A DNA stretch of 64,000 nucleotides, from assembly GCA_052117605.1 (NCBI GenBank), contig JBQKIT010000003.1; one strand, given 5' to 3'. Below, in pieces: positions 35,942-42,659 of this stretch. How positions within the stretch are numbered: the stretch's first letter is position 1; each line of letters opens with the position of its first letter. Both the position numbers and the translations under genes were made by a program. The notes beneath the pieces were generated by a model. The model was not told the DNA's origin, ran no database searches, and saw only the letters and a program-made list of their open reading frames with translations. The DNA comes from CAG-791 sp000431495 (GTDB lineage: Bacteria > Bacillota > Clostridia > Lachnospirales > Lachnospiraceae).

Positions 35942-37099
35942 ATGAATTATGACTATCTGATTGTAGGAGCAGGACTTTTCGGGAGTGTTTTTGCGCATGA
36001 AGCGAAGGCAGCCGGAAAGAGAGTTCTTGTGATTGACAGGAGACCGCATATTGCGGGCAATGTATACTGCCGGGATGTGGAGGGAATCCACGTGCATGAG
36101 TATGGAGCCCATATTTTTCATACCAATAACAAAGAGGTGTGGGATTATGTAAACCGTTTTTCCGAGTTCAACCGTTTCACGAACTCACCGGTAGCCAACT
36201 TCCGCGGCGAGCTGTATTCACTTCCGTTTAACATGTACACCTTCAATAAAATGTGGGGAGTGGTAACGCCGAAGGAGGCTGAGGCGAGGATAGAGGAGCA
36301 GAGAAAGGGGTACGTTGCGCAGAAGCAGGCAGAGCGCGGGCTTGCCCCGGATGCGCCGTTTGAGCCGGAGAATCTCGAGGAACAGGCCATTTCACTGATC
36401 GGCGTGGATATCTACGAGAAGCTGATTAAGGGCTATACGGAGAAGCAGTGGGGACGATCCTGCACCGAGCTCCCTTCTTTTATCATAAGGAGACTTCCAG
36501 TACGCCTGACCTTTGACAACAATTATTTCGATGCTCTGTATCAGGGGATTCCGATGGGCGGCTATACGAGGCTTGCAGAGCGCATGCTGGAGGGGATTGA
36601 GGTGCGGCTGAACACGGACTATCTGGAGCAGAAGGAGGAGCTGGATGCACTGGCGGACAAGGTGATTTTTACAGGTCCGATTGATGCCTATTACGGGTAT
36701 CGTCTGGGAACCCTGGAATACCGCTCGGTGCGTTTCGAGACGGAGCTGTTGGATCAGCCGAATTTCCAGGGAAATGCAGCGGTCAATTATACCGATCGCG
36801 AGACGCCCTGGACGAGAATTATTGAACATAAGTGGTTCCAGTTCGGGAAGGACGATGAGGGGAGAGAGCTTCCGAAGACAGTGATCAGCCGGGAGTTCAG
36901 CTCGGAATGGAAGCCGGGAGACGAACCCTATTATCCGGTCAACGACGAGAAGAACGGCGCACTTTATATGCAGTACCGCGAGCTTGCGGACAGAGAAGAA
37001 AAGGTGATTTTCGGCGGACGTCTTGGCGAGTACAAGTACTATGATATGGATGCGGTGATTGCATCCGCACTGGCCATGGCCCAAAAGCTTCTTTCGTAG
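35942..37099 (+). CDS. glf: UDP-galactopyranose mutase
   Basis: FAD enzyme converting UDP-galactopyranose to UDP-galactofuranose for surface glycans; 385 residues. YDYLIVGAGLFGSVFA FAD motif at the N-terminus, HEYGAHIFHT(N) shortly after, N.PVANF, the EKQWG segment, and late ETPWTRIIEHK and EYKYYDMD typical of bacterial Glf. AGAGAGCAG precedes ATG. It lies close to a glycosyltransferase, LCP and acyltransferase, fitting a surface polysaccharide role. Confidence 0.95.
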   Translation: MNYDYLIVGAGLFGSVFAHEAKAAGKRVLVIDRRPHIAGNVYCRDVEGIHVHEYGAHIFHTNNKEVWDYVNRFSEFNRFTNSPVANFRGELYSLPFNMYTFNKMWGVVTPKEAEARIEEQRKGYVAQKQAERGLAPDAPFEPENLEEQAISLIGVDIYEKLIKGYTEKQWGRSCTELPSFIIRRLPVRLTFDNNYFDALYQGIPMGGYTRLAERMLEGIEVRLNTDYLEQKEELDALADKVIFTGPIDAYYGYRLGTLEYRSVRFETELLDQPNFQGNAAVNYTDRETPWTRIIEHKWFQFGKDDEGRELPKTVISREFSSEWKPGDEPYYPVNDEKNGALYMQYRELADREEKVIFGGRLGEYKYYDMDAVIASALAMAQKLLS

Positions 37100-37211
37100 C
37101 ATCGGAGAATCCGATTTGTCCGGCAGAGGCTGACAGAAACATAAAGGCAGGCATCCGGGATCCGGCAGGGAGCTTCGGCTCATGCCGGATTTTTAATATT
37201 GCAAAAGTTAG

Positions 37212-37240
37212 TTGACACAAACATACAGCGGATGTATGAT
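37212..37240 (+). promoter_or_regulatory. Promoter of the DUF3793-flavodoxin-DUF2325 operon
   Basis: TTGACA (37212-37217), 17 bp, TATGAT (37235-37240). The -35 box is preceded by AAAGTTAG, sharing the GTTAG half-site with the operator just downstream. Confidence 0.8.
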
Positions 37241-37249
37241 CAGAGCGCG

Positions 37250-37267
37250 GGTTAGATAAAGCTAACC
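37250..37267 (+). promoter_or_regulatory. Inverted-repeat operator, DtxR/MntR-like
   Basis: GGTTAG-ATAAAG-CTAACC is a perfect 6-6-6 inverted repeat sitting at the predicted transcription start. The TTAG...CTAA half-sites resemble boxes of DtxR-family iron or manganese repressors. Binding here would block initiation. Confidence 0.6.
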
Positions 37268-37312
37268 AAAAGCGAAGGAAAGATCCTTCTGACCGAGAGA
37301 GGAAAGCAACCG

Positions 37313-37723
37313 ATGCCTGAAAGAGTCTTGATTGAAACCTGTTCTCCGACGCTGGCGGGAATGAAGCCGGCCAATCTGATCAGTCTTCCTTATCAGAACG
37401 AGGAACAGGCAAGAGCAGATATTCGTGAGATGAATCGGATTTTTGCAGGGAAGGGCCTTCGGGTGGTCCCTTTGAACTTCCGTAAAGGTCATGTCCTCTT
37501 ATATTTGTACCGGCCTGCTTCTTTGAAGCTGGAATTTGCCGGAGAGGGGATCCGGAGCTTTCTGGAGCCGCTGGGATATGACTGCAGCGATTCGGACCGG
37601 TGTGTCGCGAGGCTTGGCGAGAAAATACGGGCGGGCAGGGACTCCGCAGAATTTCCGCATGAAGTCGGGGTTTTTCTGGGATATCCGTTGGAGGAGCTGA
37701 CGGTAGCAGAAGTTTCGTTGTGA
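37313..37723 (+). CDS. DUF3793 family protein
   Basis: Soluble protein of 136 residues, matching by eye the DUF3793 family of Clostridia, with an early ETCSPTLAGMKPANL motif, a basic RKGHVLLYLYRP strand and a C-terminal FPHEVGVFLGYPLEEL. No catalytic residues can be named and the biochemical function is unknown. The family commonly sits beside ferrous iron transport and flavodoxin genes. It is first in a three-gene unit behind a metal-repressor-like operator, which suggests a role in iron limitation or haem/iron handling. Confidence 0.8.
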   Translation: MPERVLIETCSPTLAGMKPANLISLPYQNEEQARADIREMNRIFAGKGLRVVPLNFRKGHVLLYLYRPASLKLEFAGEGIRSFLEPLGYDCSDSDRCVARLGEKIRAGRDSAEFPHEVGVFLGYPLEELTVAEVSL

Positions 37724-37756
37724 AAATATCATTTTTATGATTAAGGAGGAAATGCA

Positions 37757-38176
37757 ATGAGCAAGGTGGCAGTTGTTTACTGGACAGGAACCGGAAATAC
37801 CGGAATGATGGCAGAGGGTGTGGCAGAGGGAGCAAAGGCAGCCGGCGCAGAGGTCACCGTGCTGGGACCGTCTCAGTTCTCGGCAGGAGACGTGGCTTCG
37901 TATGATGCGATTGCTTTCGGGTGCCCTGCGATGGGTGCAGAGGTTCTGGAAGAGGGAGAATTTGAGCCGATGTTCTCTGCAGTAGAAGGCGTACTGGCCG
38001 GAAAGAAGGTCGGACTGTTCGGCTCCTGGGGCTGGGGAGAAGGCGTCTGGATGCAGGACTGGGAGAGCCGCTGCGCTGCAGACGGCGCGAAGGTGGCCGG
38101 CATGGTGACCTGCCAGAATGCACCGGATGACGGAGCGCTGGAGGAGTGCAGGGCACTTGGAAGAGCGCTTGCCTGA
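37757..38176 (+). CDS. Flavodoxin
   Basis: FMN-binding electron carrier of 139 residues. The phosphate loop WTGTGNTGMMAEG lies near the N-terminus (residues 9-21), followed by the GCPAMG and GSWGWGEG FMN-contacting loops; this is the short-chain clostridial type. AAGGAGG precedes ATG. Flavodoxin replaces ferredoxin when iron is short, which fits the operator upstream and the DUF3793 and DUF2325 partners. Confidence 0.93.
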   Translation: MSKVAVVYWTGTGNTGMMAEGVAEGAKAAGAEVTVLGPSQFSAGDVASYDAIAFGCPAMGAEVLEEGEFEPMFSAVEGVLAGKKVGLFGSWGWGEGVWMQDWESRCAADGAKVAGMVTCQNAPDDGALEECRALGRALA

Positions 38177-38251
38177 TTCTGACTGCGATGGGCGGACCGC
38201 CCGGATCCCTGTCAGGGAGCTTACACAACCAACCACCAGGAGAATTATGAT

Positions 38252-38530
38252 ATGAGTATTATCATCATCGGCGGGAATGAATGTATGGAGCGCCGGTATA
38301 AGGAAGTCTGCAAAAGGCACGGGTGTGATGCCAAGGTGTTCTGTAAATTCAAGGGAGGCATGAAGGATCGCATCGGTTCGCCGGATCTCATGATTCTGTT
38401 CACGCATACCGTGTCGCACAAGATGGTTCAGTATGCGCTGAATGAAACAGCGGATAACACGAGGGTCGTGCGTTCTCACACCAGCTCCATTTCATCGCTG
38501 GATCAGATTCTGGCGGAGCATGCCGGGTGA
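38252..38530 (+). CDS. DUF2325 domain protein
   Basis: Protein of 92 residues opening with a strand and loop (SIIIIGGNECMERRYKE), then a second strand with FTHTVSHKMV and a late R-SHTSSISSL segment, as in the DUF2325 family. The fold looks Rossmann-like; function is unknown. Conserved Cys and His residues could bind metal, but that is inference. CAGGAG upstream of the ATG. Last gene of the iron-type operon; the terminator lies within the 3' end of the convergent LysR gene. Confidence 0.85.
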   Translation: MSIIIIGGNECMERRYKEVCKRHGCDAKVFCKFKGGMKDRIGSPDLMILFTHTVSHKMVQYALNETADNTRVVRSHTSSISSLDQILAEHAG

Positions 38531-38588
38531 GGCCCGAAGACCGTCAGGGACACGCAGGGCCGGAAAAGGTACAGCGGGCGAACAAGGT

Positions 38589-39494
38589 TCAGGGGGCTGC
38601 GGAGGAAGCGGGAACAAGCTTCCCCCGCAGCATTTTTGCGGCATTTCCGGTGGGCCGCTGCGGGTCATATACCAGACAGACGCTGCGGGAAGGAATTTCT
38701 TCCAGAGTCGGAATTTTCACAATTTCACCGCGGGCGATCAGCTCGCGAACCACGGGCTCCGGAATAAATGCGAGACCAAGCTCGCTTCGGACCAGCGCTA
38801 TCAGCTGGTCTGTGGTGGCAACCTGAATATCCGGTTCGATTTCAAGATGATACCGGAAGAAGAGATTCTCGTAGAAGCTGTAGGTGACGGTGTCGCGTTC
38901 CAGACCGATCAGGGAATAATGCCTCAGCTCGGAAAGAGGCAGAGCCTGACCGGAAAGAGCGGTAAAGGTCCGTCCGCCGACCAGAAGCTCGCGAAAAGAG
39001 AGAAGCGGAATGCTTCGAAGCGGAGCCTCGGCTTCCGCCGGGGTCGTGACCACGGCAAAATCGACCTCGCCGTTCTTTACTGCTGCAAGCGCGGTTCTTG
39101 TCGTGTTGTTGGAAATGCGAATCCGGATATGCGGATACTCCAGGTGGAAATCTTTCAGAATATCCAGAAGATAGCTGTTGAGCGCAGTTTCACTGGCACC
39201 GATGGAGACACTGCCGGAGGTTAAGGCATTGAGCGCGGAAAGCTCCTCCTCGGCCTGATGAATCTGCGCCATAGCGCCCTTGACGTAGGCATAGAGATGT
39301 TCGCCCTCCGGAGTAAGCCGGATTCCGCGGTTGGTCCGGATGAAGAGGACACAGCCGATTTCTTCCTCCAGCCGGTTCATGGCTCTTGTGACATTGGGCT
39401 GGTTGCTTCCGAGAATCCGGGCAGCCTTGGTGAAGTTCTCATATTTGGCCACGTGATAGAAGATTCGATAGTATTCCAGATTTACATTGTTCAT
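38589..39494 (-). CDS. LysR family transcriptional regulator
   Basis: 301 residues. Winged helix-turn-helix at residues 3-60 (YYRIFYHVAKYENFTKAARILGSNQPNVTRAMNRLEEEIG), then the usual two-lobed effector domain (about 90-295). The start has no strong ribosome site but aligns with the family. It is divergent from purA across 282 bp containing palindromes (39535-39587), so it may regulate purA or itself. The effector is unknown. Confidence 0.9.
   Translation of the reverse strand: MNNVNLEYYRIFYHVAKYENFTKAARILGSNQPNVTRAMNRLEEEIGCVLFIRTNRGIRLTPEGEHLYAYVKGAMAQIHQAEEELSALNALTSGSVSIGASETALNSYLLDILKDFHLEYPHIRIRISNNTTRTALAAVKNGEVDFAVVTTPAEAEAPLRSIPLLSFRELLVGGRTFTALSGQALPLSELRHYSLIGLERDTVTYSFYENLFFRYHLEIEPDIQVATTDQLIALVRSELGLAFIPEPVVRELIARGEIVKIPTLEEIPSRSVCLVYDPQRPTGNAAKMLRGKLVPASSAAP
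38596..38637 (+). terminator. Terminator of the flavodoxin operon, inside the LysR gene's 3' end
   Basis: 14-bp stem (arms 38596-38609 and 38618-38631, one mismatch), followed by ATTTTTG. It overlaps the last codons of the convergent LysR gene, so the same bases encode protein on one strand and terminate transcription on the other. Confidence 0.75.
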
Positions 39495-39534
39495 GTCAGT
39501 CCTTTCCCTTCATTGGATTCATGCGTACAATCCA

Positions 39535-39587
39535 TGAAATTTCAGAAATTGTGCGGCTTATGAATTCGTCAGATCGAAATGCATTTC
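39535..39587. promoter_or_regulatory. Two palindromes between the LysR gene and purA
   Basis: TGAAATTTCA (39535-39544) and GAAATGCATTTC (39576-39587), both perfect inverted repeats sharing the TTTCA half-site, 41 bp apart. They are candidate LysR sites in the divergent spacer; no gene lies in 39495-39776. Confidence 0.45.
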
Positions 39588-39707
39588 AGACACATCTTGA
39601 CCGGCACTGCCAACATCATGTCCACAAAGCACGTATTTTCAAGGCTTTTTATGTCTCTAACCGTTTTAACATGTCATAATGACATATGCAATATACCAAC
39701 AATACTT

Positions 39708-39735
39708 TTTACATATTCCAGAGATTTTTTATAAT
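39708..39735 (+). promoter_or_regulatory. Promoter of purA and probably the ATP synthase operon
   Basis: TTTACA (39708-39713), 16 bp, TATAAT (39730-39735), about 40 bases before the purA ATG. Only 33 bp separate purA from atpB, so the transcript may continue. Confidence 0.6.
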
Positions 39736-39776
39736 GAAACATCGTGAGCAGCAGGTGTTGCTGCGGAAAGGATCGT

Positions 39777-41078
39777 ATGCTGACAGTAGTGACTGGAATC
39801 AACTGGGGTGACGAGGGAAAGGGACGCGTCATAGATCTTCTTGCAGAAAAAGCAAATGTTGTTGCCCGTTTTCAGGGCGGCGATAATGCAGGACACACTG
39901 TTGTGGTCGGGAGAGAAAAATATGTGATGAATCTTCTGCCTTCCGGCATTTTGCATCCGGATGTCGTCTGTGTGCTTGGGCCCGGCATGGTGATAGATCT
40001 GGAGGAGCTTCTCCATGAGATGGATTCTCTTCGGAAGAAGGGAATTTCCATTACTCCGCGTAATCTGAAGATTTCGGACAAGGCAACCATTTCAATGCCC
40101 TGGCACCGGATTCAGGATGAGCTGGAGGAGGAAAGACTGTCCGGAAGCGGAAGAGCCTTTGGATCGACAAAACGCGGTATTGCATATGCGTACAGTGACA
40201 AGTACCGCAAGAAAACGCTTCGGATTGGAGACCTCCTTCACCTGGAGGAGCCGGAGGTGCAGGATCGGATATCGATGATTCTTGAGGCGAAGAACCTGGA
40301 GCTTGCAGGGTGTTACCACCAGGAACCGATGTCGGAATCGGCATTCCGGTTCTGGTGCGGCGGGATGGCAGAAGCGCTGAGGGATTATATTTCTGATACC
40401 GGCACCTTCCTCGAGAACGAGCTGAAGGAAGGCAAAAGGGTTCTGCTGGAGGCACAGCTTGGTGCAATGCGTGACATTGACTATGGAATTTTCCCCTATA
40501 CCTCAAGCTCCAGCACCATTGCGGCCTATGCACCGATCGGCGCCGGAATTCCGGGCGAAATACCGGATCATGTGGTGGGAGTTCTGAAGGCATATTCCAC
40601 CTGTGTCGGTGCAGGCCCCTTCGTCGCAGAGAAAGCAATGGACAGAAGCTGGCGGGAAGGTCTTCGCAGAAAGGGCGGTGAGTTCGGAGCAGCAACCGGA
40701 AGGCCGCGCAGAGTTGGCCCCTTTGACGCTGTGGCAAGCCGCTACGGACTAAGGTGCCAGAAAGCGGACAGAATCGCTCTTACGAAGCTGGATGTTCTGT
40801 CCGGGATGAATGAGATTCCGATTATCACAGGCTATCGCCTGAAGGAAAAGCAGGTGGATCGGTTTGATCCGCTGAGCGATCTGGAGGCAATGGAGCCTGT
40901 GGTGAAGTTCCTTCCCGGCTGGAAGGAGGATATTACCGACTGCAGGAGATGGACAGATCTTCCGTGGAATGCACAGAAATATGTGCATTCCCTGGAACAG
41001 CTCCTGGACCAGGAAATTCCTTTTATTTCGGTGGGTGCCGGACGGGAAGAGTATTTTACCAAGGAAGCCTGGGTCTGA
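39777..41078 (+). CDS. purA: Adenylosuccinate synthase
   Basis: GTP-dependent first step from IMP to AMP; 433 residues. It has GINWGDEGKGR (catalytic Asp and P-loop), GGDNAGHTVV, the SGRAFGSTKRGI segment, GAATGRPRRVGPFD and TKLDVLSG. Several usually invariant positions differ (INWGDEGKGR for AQWGDEGKGK; YTSSSSTIAAYAPIGAGI for VTSSNT.AGG..TG.G), which points to a divergent PurA subfamily, although catalytic residues are kept. ATG 39777 with GGAAAGG upstream is chosen over GTG 39744. The atp operon follows 33 bp later. Confidence 0.9.
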   Translation: MLTVVTGINWGDEGKGRVIDLLAEKANVVARFQGGDNAGHTVVVGREKYVMNLLPSGILHPDVVCVLGPGMVIDLEELLHEMDSLRKKGISITPRNLKISDKATISMPWHRIQDELEEERLSGSGRAFGSTKRGIAYAYSDKYRKKTLRIGDLLHLEEPEVQDRISMILEAKNLELAGCYHQEPMSESAFRFWCGGMAEALRDYISDTGTFLENELKEGKRVLLEAQLGAMRDIDYGIFPYTSSSSTIAAYAPIGAGIPGEIPDHVVGVLKAYSTCVGAGPFVAEKAMDRSWREGLRRKGGEFGAATGRPRRVGPFDAVASRYGLRCQKADRIALTKLDVLSGMNEIPIITGYRLKEKQVDRFDPLSDLEAMEPVVKFLPGWKEDITDCRRWTDLPWNAQKYVHSLEQLLDQEIPFISVGAGREEYFTKEAWV

Positions 41079-41111
41079 ACCCCGGACTTAAGAAAGGAGT
41101 GTTGCAAGCAA

Positions 41112-41864
41112 ATGAAAGATATGGCTGCAGAGCTGGTAGCAAGGCTCAATGTGGATACTGCCTTCACGATTCCGATATTCGGCGGTATTCAGATTGCGGA
41201 ATCGGTTGTGATCAGCTGGGTGGTAATGGCAGTTCTGGTACTGCTTTCCTTGATTCTGACCAGCGGAATGAAGGTCTGGAATCCGGGAAAACGACAGGTT
41301 CTTGCAGAGACGGCTGTGAACTGGCTGGATGGCTTTACCAAGGATATGCTGGGACCGGACGCGACGGAATACAGTGAATACATTTCGACGGTGCTCCTCT
41401 TTATCGGACTGTCCAATATTATGGGCTTGTTCGGCATGAAGCCGCCGACGAAGGACATGAACGTCACGATAGCACTGGCGGTTATGAGCATTGTCCTGAT
41501 TGAAGCGGCAGGAATCCGGCGAAAGGGAGGAAAGGGCTGGCTGAAGAGCTTTACCCAGCCGATCGCTATTGTGACGCCGATCAACATTCTGGAGATTTTT
41601 ATTCGTCCGCTGTCTCTGTGCATGCGACTCTTCGGAAATGTCCTTGGCTCCTTTGTCATCATGGAGCTGATTGAGATGATCCTTCCGGTGGCACTGCCTT
41701 TGGTATTCAGCATGTACTTTGACATCTTTGACGGCTTCATTCAGGCCTACGTATTTGTATTCCTGACCTCGCTGTTCATCGCAGAAGCGGCGGAGCCCTT
41801 GATGCCGTCAGAGCCGAAGAAGAAAAAGAATCGGAAACAGAAGAATCCTTCACCGGCAGCATGA
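41112..41864 (+). CDS. atpB: ATP synthase F0 subunit a
   Basis: Membrane subunit holding the proton half-channels; 250 residues, five or six helices. The essential Arg is Arg172 in LCMRLFGN. The family normally ends soon after the last helix (here FIAEAAE); this protein continues with about 20 residues very rich in Lys (PSEPKKKKNRKQKNPS type), an added basic tail. AAGGAG lies upstream of the ATG. First atp gene of the operon; no atpI precedes it. Confidence 0.95.
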   Translation: MKDMAAELVARLNVDTAFTIPIFGGIQIAESVVISWVVMAVLVLLSLILTSGMKVWNPGKRQVLAETAVNWLDGFTKDMLGPDATEYSEYISTVLLFIGLSNIMGLFGMKPPTKDMNVTIALAVMSIVLIEAAGIRRKGGKGWLKSFTQPIAIVTPINILEIFIRPLSLCMRLFGNVLGSFVIMELIEMILPVALPLVFSMYFDIFDGFIQAYVFVFLTSLFIAEAAEPLMPSEPKKKKNRKQKNPSPAA

Positions 41865-41954
41865 GTGAAGATTCGAGATAGAAAAGAAGAAACACAAAAA
41901 GCTATCGAAACAGACAAAACAAAATTCAGTAGAACCTGACAGGAGGAACAAAAA

Positions 41955-42167
41955 ATGACAGCAATCGGAGCAGGAATTGCAGCACTTGCGTGCATCGGAG
42001 CAGGAATCGGTATCGGCATTGCAACGGCACATGCCGTGGATGCCATCGCCAGACAGCCGGAGGCGGATTCCAAGATTATGAGAAACCTTCTTCTTGGCTC
42101 TGCCCTTGCAGAGGCAACCGCCATCTACGGATTCGTACTTGGTATTCTGATCATTTTCATGCTGTAA
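41955..42167 (+). CDS. atpE: ATP synthase F0 subunit c
   Basis: Rotor-ring subunit, 70 residues, two helices joined by the polar RQPEA loop. The ion-carrying carboxylate is Glu53 in LAEATAIYG. The residues that bind sodium in Na-type rings are not present: the position of Gln in helix 1 is Ile, and the Ser after Glu is Ala. Proton coupling is therefore predicted. AGGAGG precedes ATG. A 90-bp gap separates it from atpB. Confidence 0.95.
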   Translation: MTAIGAGIAALACIGAGIGIGIATAHAVDAIARQPEADSKIMRNLLLGSALAEATAIYGFVLGILIIFML

Positions 42168-42182
42168 AGGAAGGGATAACTT

Positions 42183-42656
42183 ATGTTACGGATTGACAGC
42201 AACATTCTGTGGACCATCATCAATCTTTTGATCCTGTATGTGCTGCTTCGCAAGTTTCTGTTCGGCAGAGTCCACAAGATCATGGATGAGCGGGCTGCGC
42301 AGCTGCAGAAGATTCATGCAGACGCAGATGCGGACAGACAGGAGGCGGAAAAGCTCTGGAAACAGAACGATGACATTCTCCGGAAGGCGGATGAGGAGCT
42401 GGCAGTAAAGGAAGCGGCTTCCCGTGAAAAGGCCGGTGCGGAATATGACCGCATTGTTTCGGATGCCAATGAAAAGTCTGCACAGATCATTGAAGAGGCC
42501 CGCAAGAAGGCACAGGCTGCGGCGGATATTATGAAGCAGCAGGCGGCTGTGGAAATTGCAGGAATGGTAAAGGATGCTGCGGCAAAGGTTGCGGCAGCGG
42601 ATGAGAACCAGAGACTTTACGATGATTTCCTGTCACAGGTAAAGGACGGACAGTAA
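42183..42656 (+). CDS. atpF: ATP synthase F0 subunit b
   Basis: Peripheral-stalk subunit, 157 residues. One N-terminal membrane helix (about 8-25), then a long Ala/Glu/Lys/Asp helix forming the dimeric stalk and a C-terminal AVEIAGMVKDAAAKVAAADENQRLYDDF region that normally binds subunit delta. Length is normal; no delta sequence is fused to it. Its stop is 3 bases before the start of the next gene, leaving no space for atpH. Confidence 0.93.
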   Translation: MLRIDSNILWTIINLLILYVLLRKFLFGRVHKIMDERAAQLQKIHADADADRQEAEKLWKQNDDILRKADEELAVKEAASREKAGAEYDRIVSDANEKSAQIIEEARKKAQAAADIMKQQAAVEIAGMVKDAAAKVAAADENQRLYDDFLSQVKDGQ

Positions 42657-42659
42657 GCC

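Noticed and set aside
41955..42167. Sodium-type c-ring
   Set aside because: The Gln and Ser ligands are replaced by Ile and Ala.
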